Below are positions 35,709 to 46,458 of a stretch of 64,000 nucleotides of DNA, piece by piece (the stretch's first letter is position 1; the number at the start of each line of letters is the position of its first letter). Position numbers and translations under genes: made by a program. The DNA is taken from the NCBI GenBank assembly GCA_029490685.1, contig CM055958.1, forward strand, positions 92,200,570-92,264,569, read 5' to 3'. Below the pieces are notes generated by a model. It saw only the letters and a program-made list of their open reading frames with translations, was not told where the DNA came from and did not search any database. Source of the DNA: Schizonepeta tenuifolia. Taxonomy: Eukaryota > Streptophyta > Magnoliopsida > Lamiales > Lamiaceae.

Positions 35709-37760
35709 GAAAATCATGCGAGAATGCTATTTTTGGTGAGAAATGAGAATAAATCTGAATCCTTGATTTTTGTTGATCAATGACTCAGATTTAACGATGC
35801 ATTATGTTGTAGTAATTTATGCATTACAATGAAGTAACTAATATACTTTTTTTTAGAGAGCTTCATAAATAACGTCTAAAATTCAAGTTTATCTTAATCC
35901 TATAATTTGTATCTTTTGTTAGTTATCCATATTAATTTATCTATATATATTATATAATAATCATAAATCTTTTATCCCACATCAGATCTTTTAATGAAAC
36001 TCCACATATTGAAAACATTTATAAATACTTAGTATCAATGTTTATTCTCTCATCTTCACCATATCAAGTTAATTTGGCGAATTTATAAATTGGCCGAACA
36101 AATAATTATATTTTTATAATTTAATAATTTGATCAATTTATTAGTTGGCAGAATAATATGATTTTGTATTTATAAAATTTTGAAAGATATCATTTTATAT
36201 AATTAAATATTAATTTGTGGTAAAAAAAAAACCGAATGTCATCATAGTTTTACTTTTTAAGTATTAATTCAATAGTCTTTTCTAGTTTTAGTAACGATAT
36301 AGGACTTTATACATTTGATTTTTTTATATGGCCATTTTTTATAGTTAAAAGAAATGACATAACTAACTACAATTAACTTATCCCCAATTATCAGTTTTCG
36401 ATATGTTATAAAGTTAAGCAGAGAAGATTAGTGCATATTGTAATACAAGTTTTTAAGAAAGTACCATGTAGTCAAATAACTTTCAATCGGGTTTGGAACG
36501 ATCAAATGGGTACAAGAATATAAATTTCAAATGGATTTGGATAATATCTAAACACATCCTATTTTCTAAGTTAAGTGAAAGGATACAATTAATTATAATG
36601 AACTTATCTCTAATAATCCGTTTTAATATTTTATAAACTTAAGTGCAAAGATTAGCGGATATACATATAGCAAGCAAATTGGCTGATATTTTTTTTATAA
36701 TATGTGTATCAAAATTGAACTTAAAAAAAATAACATAAAAAATAGTAAATGAAGACAAGAGAAATTTTTATAACTACCAAGTAAATTGTGGTGAATATTT
36801 TTAATAATCTTAACGAAATATTTGTATTAAATTAAATTTGAAAAGGAAGAAAAATAGTAAATAAAACGGTAGAATTGCATAACAATTTTTTTTTCAATTT
36901 AATTAAAAAGTGAAAGATTTCACTTTCTAAATAAATTTTTAGAACTATTAAACAAAATTGTGGCTAATAATCTTAATAATTCTTAGAGAAGCATGTGGAT
37001 TAAATTGAACGAAAAATGATCAAAATAGTAAATAAAAATGGGAAAATTAAGAAACACTTTTCTTGAATTTAATTAGGAAAAAAAATTACTTTCAAAATAA
37101 AATTCTATAGTTACCAATTGCTACTAGTAATATTCCGTCAGTTTTGGACGGATTATACACTAGTATTTATCTATTCCGAGAGATTAGAATAGAGTAATAT
37201 ATTTTGTACGTGAGAGGTCTCAATTGAATCTCCAATTTCCCTTTTCCTATATAAAAAAATTAAAAAAAAATGTACATATATATACATTAAAAACTGTGGG
37301 TGGCGGCCGCAGCCCCCTGCATGTGTACGTCATTGCCGTGCATTTCTCACAGTCAATATTCAAAAACAAAAACAGTCTTTAAAAAATATTATATTAAAAT
37401 TCGTCTTTACAGTGGTATATTCTTAAGGTCAAGAGAGCTACATGTCGAATTTTATCAAATTTTCTTTTTTTAAAAGATTGAGTTTGTCATCCCTTAATTT
37501 TTAAAATATAATGTGCACATAATTTGCAGAAATATTGTGGAAAAACAAAAAAATGGGTGTTTGTTAATACTCAAATGAAAAAGGAATGGTCAATTATGCA
37601 TATCTATTTTAAACTATCGTGTAAATATATTTGTTTTAAATTAATCCTGATTTAGTGTTAAACCAAATCTATCTCAAACTACATAATTCAAAGTTAATTC
37701 CAAATAAAAATTCTGGTATCAAGAAAGCTGATTAGCTAGACTTTAGGAACTTGATATAGA
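35164..37760. other. AT-rich intergenic DNA without recognised genes
   Basis: It holds a (TA)n run at 35681-35705, two diverged copies of an 85 bp stretch (about 36350-36430 and 36570-36655), and degenerate repeats around 36780-37090. None of the ORFs here looks real. Confidence 0.45.
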
Positions 37761-37872
37761 GGGTGTTTGACTGAGCTTAAAAACTTTTTAAAACAACTTA
37801 TAAATTTCTAAATTCTTAATAATAAATAATTTATAAGATGTTTTAAGGAGTTTAAGAGCTTAGTCAAATACC
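37761..37872. mobile_element. Short TIR MITE related to 26856-28970
   Basis: GGGTGTTTGACTGAGCTTAAA on the left is matched by reversed GGTATTTGACTAAGCTCTTAAA on the right. The ends resemble the GGGTGTTTGGCTAARCTTAT ends of the larger element. Confidence 0.65.
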
Positions 37873-37895
37873 TATATAATCAAGTAATCAAAAGG

Positions 37896-37949
37896 AATCA
37901 CCGAAAGTAGCGGCTGCCGGTTCCCACGATATAAAAAAAAAAAAAAAAA
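37896..37949 (+). mobile_element. 5'-truncated SINE tail
   Basis: Only the last part of the SINE is present (GTAGCGGCTGCCGGTTCCCACG, then an A-run). TAATCAAAAGGA is repeated before and after it, a good target duplication. Confidence 0.8.
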
Positions 37950-38302
37950 GGTAATCAAAAGGAGTGGTCGCATCACATATATATGTATTTCTCTTTGATC
38001 AAATGGCTATTTTTCTTTTTCTTTTTTTTTTTTCTTTTTGAAGGAATCAAATAATTACTTTCATCAATTAATGATGTGCAGTTGGGGCAGAAAATTAATT
38101 GGCCAATGAGATTGATCAATGCGTCAGAATCGATCTTGAATGAAAGCATTTACAAATTATTAAATGTTGTAGCAGTTAGTTAATTATTGTTTATAATTAC
38201 CCCGTGAAAACATGGCTACCTAATCGACACTAGGAGGGGCGGCCCCAACTTCCTTTTCTAATTTGAACATAAAAACAATGACAATTGACCCCAAATAACA
38301 TG

Positions 38303-38335
<33 letters not shown>

Positions 38336-38369
38336 CAAATGTAGTCCTAACTACTAAACACGTTACTTA

Positions 38370-38419
<50 letters not shown>

Positions 38420-38498
38420 CCTGAACGACGTCGGAAAAGGAGAGCAACGAGCTCAGCGACAAGAATATATACATGCATGTGGTAGATGTTAGTTGTCC

Positions 38499-38542
<44 letters not shown>
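37950..38542 (+). promoter_or_regulatory. Upstream region of the first SDR gene, with simple repeats
   Basis: A poly(T) run (38307-38335), a (TA)n run (38372-38415) and a (GA)n leader (38501-38542) that runs up to the ATG. The TA run could serve as a TATA region; that is an inference. Confidence 0.5.
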
Positions 38543-38546
<4 letters not shown>

Positions 38547-40530
38547 GAGAGGAGAAGAAGAAGGGTAAAGTGTGTGTGACTGGTGGAAGTGGTTTTGTTG
38601 GATCATGGCTGGTGAAAAGGCTTCTTCAACATGGTTATTCTGTCAACACAACTACCAGGATTCACCCAGGTTTAATATAATTCCTCCCTATTAACATCGC
38701 GCGTGCGTTATTTAATAAATAAATAAATTAATGTGGGTGCAGCAGAGAGGAAAAGAAGGGACATTGGGTACCTCACAAATCTCCCCGGCGCATCAGAAAG
38801 ACTAGAGATTTTCGAAGCCGACCTCGACAGGCCCCACAGCTTCGCGGCAGCGATCGAGGGGTGCGTGGGAGTGTTCCACGTGGCTCACCCTCTGGATTTT
38901 GAGGAGAGAGAAACAGAACAAGTGAAGAGCGAGAGAGTCGTCAGCGGAGCCATCGGCATTCTGCAGGCATGCGTCGCCGCCAAGACTGTAAAACGCGTGG
39001 TTTACTGCTCGAGCGTGGCCACCGTGGCCTTCAACGACAAGGCCGGCGGTTTGGAGGTGATTGATGAGAGGTCATGGACTGATGTGGAATTTGTCAGAAG
39101 TTTGGGGGTATTTGGAGGACCCTACATGGTCACCAAGACTTTGGTGGAGAAGACGGTGTTTGATTTTGGTGAGAGACATGGTTTGGATGTTGTGGCGATT
39201 CTTCCTTCTTGGATTCATGGCCCTTTCATCTCTCCTTATTGCCCTGATTCTGTCTCCATTTGCATGGCCTTCTTTCTAGGTATGTTTATTTAATTAATTC
39301 TCATCACCACACCTGTTTATGTTTGTATTGTGTTCTATTGTACTCCCTCCGTCCACGAAATAGTTGTCACATGACATCTGGACGACACGAGTTTTAAGAA
39401 AATGGTAATTAGTAGTGGTGAATATAGTGAGCATTATTGTGAGTGGAGTAAGGGTCCCATAATAAATGTGAGTGGAGTAGCAAAAATGGCAACCATTTCG
39501 TAGACAAACTTCAACGATAAAAGTGACAACCATTTCGTGGACTGGGGAAGTATTGTATTTGGCCCAATCCAGATTACAAACTTCTTTCTTTCAGATGTTA
39601 CGTTTGGCATAAGACACTACTATATTATCAAAGCTAGGACAACACCATCTTTTAAGATTTGTGTAGATGTGTGAGAAATTAATTAATTTGGCCTAGCTTA
39701 TTTGTCAAGTCTACTACTCTACGTAATAATCAGCTTAAGTCGAGCCCCCACATCTTAATTTGTAAAACACTAATTTTGGGGTGGTTGCAATTATTGCACA
39801 CTTCTTTGGAAAAGTTATCTGCGACAAGCCATCATTAAAAGATACTAGTATTAAATTCACAAAATTTGTTATATTCCAAAATTTTCTAATCAAGGAATAC
39901 TATTAAGTTCACATGTCATTCAACTTAGGCTTAATTGTTGTTGATACCCATTGCGGACATTGTGATAATATATTAGTATTCCTTTAATGGATGCATAACT
40001 AATTAACTCGAAATGATTATTAAAACTTTAAATTCATAGTATCTATTGATTAAACATCTTGTAAATTAATAACCTTTGCAGGCAACAAGGAATCATACCA
40101 GCGGCTGGTGAGGACTAGTTTAGTTCACGTAGACGACGTCGTAAGAGCCCATATTCATCTCTTTGAGTATCCTCAAGCTAAAGGGAGATACATTTGTTCT
40201 AATGTTGATATTACTATTGATAAACTGCATGAATTCCTCTCAGCTAAATACCCTGAATTCGAGCTCCCATCCACGGAGTAAGTTAATTAATTGTAGTTTT
40301 TCATTTTAGATTTTTTTTACCTCCTACTCTATTTAGTGTTGAACCAAAAAATTGTCTTCTCTTAAATAATCTTCTTCACTTGATGCAGTGTGCTTGAGGA
40401 TCTGATGCCTGTTACATTTCCTTCGCCGTCGAGCCAAAAGCTTCTTGAAACTGGTTTCAAGTTTGAAAATGGTCTCCAAGAAATGTTCGACGGAGCCATA
40501 AAATCTTGCAAAGAAATTGGTCTTCTTTAG
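38543..40530 (+). CDS. Vestitone-reductase/DFR-like NADPH-dependent SDR, copy 1
   Basis: Extended short-chain dehydrogenases of the DFR/vestitone reductase group reduce carbonyls of flavonoid-type compounds with NADPH in the cytosol; the actual substrate cannot be read from sequence. Exons 38543-38669, 38743-39279, 40082-40277 and 40389-40530 sum to 1002 nt (333 aa), close to vestitone reductase. Motifs: nucleotide-binding VCVTGGSGFVGSWLV at the N-terminus, EADLDRPHSF, the catalytic Ser in VVYCSSVATVAF, the catalytic YxxxK as YMVTK, SWIHGPFISP and HVDDVVRAHI. All introns are GT-AG. Intron 2 carries a Stowaway-like MITE. The gene faces a paralogue downstream (41238-42482) tail to tail, 707 bp apart. 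Confidence 0.93.
39343..39550. mobile_element. Stowaway-like MITE in intron 2 of the first SDR gene
   Basis: CTCCCTCCGTCCACGAAATAG on the left is matched by reversed CTTCCCCAGTCCACGAAATGG on the right; TA lies on both sides (39341-39342, 39551-39552). Confidence 0.88.
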
Positions 40531-41237
40531 TTTGATTATTTAGTGTTTCCACAATAAGTCTCACAATTCTGTAGTTGGACTGAGCCAAATGTTTGAAAAA
40601 TTATTATGAGACTCATTAATAAAGCTGAGAACACAGAACACTAATTTATTGGTATATTTGTTGTTGACTCGTAGTGGCATATCCATGAATTTCTATTTGG
40701 GGTGTTTTTTAATTTATTGGTATATTTGTCGTACATGTTTTTGGGCCCACATATTTTCCTAAATTTACTAATTTTGGGGCTTGATTATATCCAATATAAT
40801 TAGCTATTCTCTCATTGTAATTTGTATTTTTAAATACATAATGAAAATTCCTAACTTGGGATCGACGCCAGAGGTAGTTACATATCGTAAAAAAAACTTG
40901 TTTCGTAAGTAAAAAGCGTGCACTTTTATTCCTAACACGACCATGCTATAAATAAAAGTAAATTACACAAGGAAGAAGAATGAGCTCTATATTTGAGACA
41001 AATGAAAATTCAACACAAAGAATTAATCTACTACATAATACTACTAATTTTTTTTGGGGTACACAAAAAACTTCACTATATTTTCAGATAATATCCATGC
41101 ATAAGTATAATGATGTATCATCCATCGCCCTATATAATAGAATAAAACACTATTGAATTTAGACATCAACTTAAATGATATGGATGTTACACAATGATCG
41201 ATCATCACATTATTCCAAAGTTTGTGTGTGCGCCAAA
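40531..41237. other. Shared 3' region between the convergent SDR genes
   Basis: It contains the 3' ends of both genes. No other gene is visible. Confidence 0.6.
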
Positions 41238-42482
41238 CTAGAGAAGTCCAAGCTTTTTGCAACCCTGAATAGCTCCATCATACATATCTTCCATCCCATA
41301 CTTGTACTGAAACCCAGTTTCCAGAAGCTTCTTGGATGAAATCTGATAGGTTTGCCTTTGCCCCCCTCCAATCTCTCCCAAAGAACTGCACAAAAAGTTG
41401 GTTTCAATTAATTCTCTCTCTCTCTCTAACAAAAACAGAAATAATAGTATTTGGTACTAACCTAGGAGGCGCTATTACTTGATAGTCAGGATATCTGCTA
41501 GAAAGAAGCTCATACAATTTGTCAGCTGTAGTTTCCACAGCAGAACAAATGTATCTCCCTTTTGCATCACAAGTTTCCAGAAGGAAAATAAGCGCGCTCG
41601 CAACATCATCTACGTGTACCACATCAATCGAAGACGGTATATACTTGTACGGATCCACATTACCTGCTGCAAATGAAAACAATATCAAATCGTACATTAA
41701 TTTCAAGCAAATCACGTTCGTACGCAATTAAGTATTTTATTTTGAAATTAAGAAATTAATTAATTAACAAACCGAAGAACATAGACATCAATGTGTAGAC
41801 AGAGGCAGGGCAACGAGGGGAGATGAAGGGCCCATGTATATAAGTCGGAAGCAAAGTGACTAGTTCTAGTCCATGTTTGGTCGCAAATTCTAAGGCGGCC
41901 TTCTCCGTTGAAGTCTTGGCCGTTGCATAAGAAGCGACCAAGGATCCCGATTTACGTATGATGTCGAGATCGGACCAGCAATGCTCGTCGATGGAATTGT
42001 TGTTGGTGAAGATGGCAGCGGCTGCAGATGAAGTGTAGACGGCTCGTTGAACCGTTTTGGCGTCGAGGCAGGCCTGCAGAATGGCTAGTGTGGAAGCCAC
42101 GGAGATTTTGGCGGTTGGATCCGTGTTCATGTGATGAGCGACGAGATATACTCCGACGCAGCCTTGGATGGCAGCTCCAAAACTGTGGGGTTGGGTGAGG
42201 TCGGCCTCGAAAATTCTAAGCCTTTCTGATGCACCTGGCAGATCTGTCAGAAACCCAACGTCTGTTGTGTGCACATCAGTATTTTGTCCATCATTGGAAT
42301 TTATGCTGAAAAACAAAGTGAAGAAACAAACCTTTATTATTTGATCTTACAGTTGTGTTGACAGCATAACCATGCTGAAGAAGTCTCATAACTAGCCAAG
42401 ATCCAACATATCCACTTCCACCAGTTACACACACTTTCCCTTTCCCTTTCCTTAGATTAATATTGTTACTATTTTCCATCAT
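41238..42482 (-). CDS. Vestitone-reductase/DFR-like NADPH-dependent SDR, copy 2
   Basis: Same family as its convergent neighbour. Exons 42482-42332, 42261-41773, 41663-41462 and 41385-41238 sum to 990 nt (329 aa). Motifs: VCVTGGSGYVGSWLV, LPGASERLRIFEADL, catalytic VYTSSAAAAIF, YATAK as the YxxxK pair, YIHGPFISP and HVDDVASALI. Two ATGs start the frame (42482, 42479). For exon 2, the acceptor at 42262 gives continuity with the family; the nearer CAG would create a stop. The exon 3 acceptor is a CAGCAG (NAGNAG) site, so a one-residue variant (start 41666) is possible. The same four-exon structure as copy 1 points to inverted duplication. Substrate unknown. Confidence 0.92.
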
Positions 42483-42790
42483 ATCCCAACACAAGATATT
42501 ATATGGATTAAATTCTTAATTACAAATTACTTGTCAATATCTTTCTATATATAATTGTTAGGTACAACTAGCTTGCTACAAATCTGCTCACGCTTAATAT
42601 ATGAGACCAGTCATCTTATTAGTGAGGACCCTTAAATTCTTCAACTCCAAATTTCAAACATTTTCTTTTACTCAAGACTCCCAAATCTTTCCTTATTATT
42701 AAAATTTTCTTTGGTGTGCTTATAAGTTACAACGTCACATCACAAGATAGCATTTACAATTTTAATTAAGATATTTAATTAAAATATATA

Positions 42791-43137
42791 TCTGCTGCAA
42801 AAGCTTATATCCAATATCAAGGTGGTCCCATTGTTGTTAAAGCAGATGACTTAGCTTGTGGAAAAGGTGTTATTGTTGCTATAACAATGGATGAAGCATC
42901 GGAAGCAATTGATTCTATGCTCGTAGACAATGTTTTCGGCATCGTTGAAGAATATCTATATATACAAGGAGAAGAAGCATCATTTTTTGCTATAGTTGAC
43001 GGGGATGAATATAATTAATGCCATTCCTCTAGAATCTGCTCAGGACCATAAACGAGTTGGTGATGTTCACACTGGTGGAATGGGGGCATACTCTCCAGTC
43101 TCCAGCCCCTATCTTAAAACAGAAGATTTGAGCAGCG
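42791..43137 (+). pseudogene. Fragment of phosphoribosylamine-glycine ligase (GARS, purD/PUR2 type)
   Basis: GARS makes glycinamide ribonucleotide in purine synthesis, in plants in plastids. The fragment shows the ATP-grasp segment GGPIVVKADDLACGKGVIVA, then DSMLVDNVFGIVEEYL and GEEASFFAIVDG. It resumes in another frame after a stop at about 43016 with NAIPLESAQDHKRVGD and TGGMGAYSP. Residues between RVGD and TGGMG are missing. It covers about a quarter of the enzyme, has no start or end, and stops at a T-run (43139-43152). It is a captured or decayed gene piece, not a working gene. Confidence 0.85.
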
Positions 43138-43152
43138 CTTTTTTTTTTTTTA

Positions 43153-43807
43153 TGGATATGCAAGAAACAATTTACTTCATGTCAATATTTTTTTATACTG
43201 CACGCAAACAAGTTGAGTGGTATACAAATAATATTTTGTAAAAAATAACAAGAAACTTATACCAAATTTAGCCAACAATTCAACAATCTCACTGTCTGAT
43301 GCTATCTTTTTGTAGGACACCAGAAGGTCTAGGACCTGCAATGAGTCCCAACGAGTCCAATAATGTTATGAAAATTGAAGGAATGTGCTTATTTAAGAAA
43401 CCCCACGCAGAACCCACAAGAATAACTTTAGATACCTAAATGCACACCTTAAAATAATATTTTGTTTAGAATTAAAATTTATAGAGGGTTAAGTCCTAAT
43501 TGTAAAAAATCAAAACATCAAATTTTTAATTGCAAAGTTTAAAAAGTTTAGTCTAAATTGCAAAATAGTGGAAACTTTATGTCTTTTTTGACATCTTCCC
43601 CTATAGTTTATGAATAATATTTTCAAATTTTACCAGCTAAGGAGGCGAATACTATTGAACTCATGCTAAGTTCGTTTAGCAAATAAGAATTTCTTAAGCC
43701 GAAATTTGAAGAACTTATGCAAAGTTTGGTTTGTGTATGAGAAAATTGTAAATTGTACATGTCAAATTCGACAACCCTTATTTTAAGGATAATAATTTAT
43801 ATTTATA
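43153..43807. other. AT-rich spacer before the long Helitron
   Basis: No gene is recognised. A GTAG|GACACCAGAAGG boundary near 43313 looks like a splice acceptor, but the following sequence was not identified. Confidence 0.35.
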
Positions 43808-43859
43808 CCTATATAAAAAGTGATTTGTTGAAAAAATTTGGCTTACTTATACTACCCCT

Positions 43860-43861
<2 letters not shown>

Positions 43862-43893
<32 letters not shown>
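43862..43893. repeat. (TA)n microsatellite
   Basis: About 16 TA units just inside the Helitron 5' end. Confidence 0.95.
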
Positions 43894-43897
<4 letters not shown>

Positions 43898-43924
43898 CAT
43901 TATTATATATATAGTATTATAATT

Positions 43925-44575
43925 GTATATAGTATATAATTTGTATTATATAAAAATTATGATAGTTTGTAGATATATATTAAGAGTTGCACGTTGTATA
44001 TAGTATATAATTTGTATTATATAAAGATTATGATAGTTTGTAGATATATGTTAAGAGCCGACTCCACGGAAGTTGAGCATGTTGCAAATAAGTTTTTAGC
44101 TGCAGTAGCTATTACTTTATCATGGATAGTTGTACTTAAACACGTTTTATCTTCGGATCTAATTAGTTGGTTCGACGAATGATGGTGGATACTATTGTGA
44201 ATTCATAAGCTTATCTCTCTCTTTCTTAAGCGCCAGATTATAAATAATCAATTCTCAATCTATTATGCATGTACATTAAGAGCCGACTCCACGGAAGTTG
44301 AGCACGCTGCACAAGTCATCCCCGTCTCGCTCAGCAAGCTTTGCTCAGCAGCAAGCTCTGCTCCTCGCCGCCGTCCTCCACCAGTCCTGAATATTAAGGG
44401 TTCTTTCTTTATTCTCTTGCTCGATTACTTTCGATTTTTTAATCAAATATGCGCTCAGCAAGCTCTGCTCCTCGCCGCCGTCCTCCGCCGGTCCTGAATA
44501 TTTCGCCGCCGTGCTCTGCCAGTCCTGAATATTGAGGGTTCATTCTTTATTCTCTTGCGCGATTACTTTCGATTG
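43925..44575 (+). repeat. Stacked direct repeats in the Helitron 5' region
   Basis: A 69 bp unit (TTGTATATAGTATATAATTTG and following bases) is duplicated at 43925-44058. AAGAGCCGACTCCACGGAAG occurs near 44053 and again near 44279. A block with CTCTGCTCCTCGCCGCCGTCC, then CTGAATATTRAGGGTTC, is present twice (about 44350-44450 and 44465-44580). Confidence 0.8.
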
Positions 44576-44579
44576 TTTA

Positions 44580-46440
44580 TCACTTGTTATGCTTGCGTTT
44601 GTGATTTTATTGAGTTACGGAACCGGTTCAAGAAGATAATTTCTGATTAGATTGTAGAATTATGTGATTGAGATTGTTTAAAATCATGTTATGCCTTCCA
44701 CGTGCTTGATGCTTCACCAATGAATATGATTTAGCCAATCAAGGTTGAATTGGCAGTTTAAATGAATCTACTGATATATGAACAATTGAAAATCATATTG
44801 CATGGAACACGAGTGTACGAATCATGTGTTAACAAACATTACAACCGCCATTTTTAAGCAACAAGATAACTTCCTCCATAACGTCTATCACACCAGCGAA
44901 TGATGTTTTCTGGCAACCATCTTTGCTACAACATTGCTCTATCAGTCTGCAAAAGAACATTCATCTTGCTACATCAAACAACCATTGTTTTTACAAGTAA
45001 TTACTGAAGCTTCAAGCCTTTTTGATACCCAATAACTAAGAGTAAGTCGACTTAGTAGTGTCATAACATCCGCATAATAAATCAGTATTCTAAATCCCTA
45101 ATCTCTGCATTATACAAATATGATGAAAGAATTCTCCCCGCATTATACGGATATAATAGAGTGCTCAAAATAAAGTTAAATAAATACTGTGAATTATTAG
45201 GAGAGCATTGTGGAACCCTTTCTAGAGCTTGATATCAAGGACTAAAATGGGGCTTAGCTAGATATGTTTTTTAATTTTTTATCTTTTACTCTGGTTGTAA
45301 ACTACAATATTATTGGAAGTCATGGAAAGGGATTTACTCTTTATTCATCACTGGTGCATTTTTAGGAGGAATTTAATTAATTGTAAATCTCGAATCAAAG
45401 TCAAATAAGTAAACTGCAAATTGCAAGAGTCAATAGTTTCTCAATTGTTTGTCTCGCTTGAATTGATTGTACATTTTCTTAAATATCTTGATTTGATCCA
45501 AAGTAGAGTAATAAAATTAAAATAACAATTGCAAACCAATATGGGGTGTTTGGTTTGATGGATGTCATAAATAATGTTTGATAGGATAGTGTAGGATGTG
45601 AATTTTTAGATTATTTAGTTTCATTTTTGGATTGCTTGATTGTGGTGTAGGATAATTGAAAGACTGTGTGATTATGTGTACTACTATGTGAAGTGTGTGT
45701 GCGCGTGTAAATGTGCAGTGTGTTCCAAGTTATTTTGTTCTAATGCATAAGCGCAACTCGGTTTCATCATTCAGTCTTACTTCTTATGAGTAGACATAGT
45801 TAATTGTCAGAATTTACTTTTTAGATAGTTAATGTTCTTATTAAATAGCAATAGAATATTTAATTTCCAATATTTGTGGTAGTTATCAAATTAATAAATA
45901 TATTTATGCAGCTATATAATACCTATATGTTTTCCATCGTTTTTCTTACCTTTACGTCTTCATGGTATAATTTGTTCACAGTGACTTCTTGTCCTATATA
46001 ATCATATATCCACTTATATATTTATTTTTATGTGTCTCCATTGTATACTATATACTAATATTTACAGTGTAGATTGATTTGTTGAAGCACACATAATATA
46101 TACCTTCTGACCTTTTCAAGTAACAACTATCGATGTCAAGTTCATTTGCAGGTAATCTTTTACTTCAAACATTACAAGAATAATTGTTATTAATATATTT
46201 TATATTTACTTATATATAAAATTTATGGCACCTTTTTGATGTATACTTATATGTTTACAATATTATAGTTAAAGAGGTATATCGACAAAGAAAGCTTCTA
46301 TATATGAAAAAAAGCGCAAACGAAATTCAACTGATTTGAATAGTAAGTAATACACTGTTTTAAAATATATATGGTTATTTAATGAAAAAAATCTTCCGAA
46401 AACACCGTAATATTTAAGGGAACACCGTAATATATTTGTT
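44580..46440 (+). other. Non-coding 5' region of the long Helitron
   Basis: AT-rich, with no protein similarity recognised; it probably includes the promoter and leader introns of the Rep/helicase gene. Confidence 0.4.
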
Positions 46441-46458
46441 TTTATATATATATATACA

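Noticed and set aside
37297..37312. NotI-like GCGGCCGC site as cloning remnant
   Set aside because: A single 8-mer with no adjoining vector sequence is well within chance.
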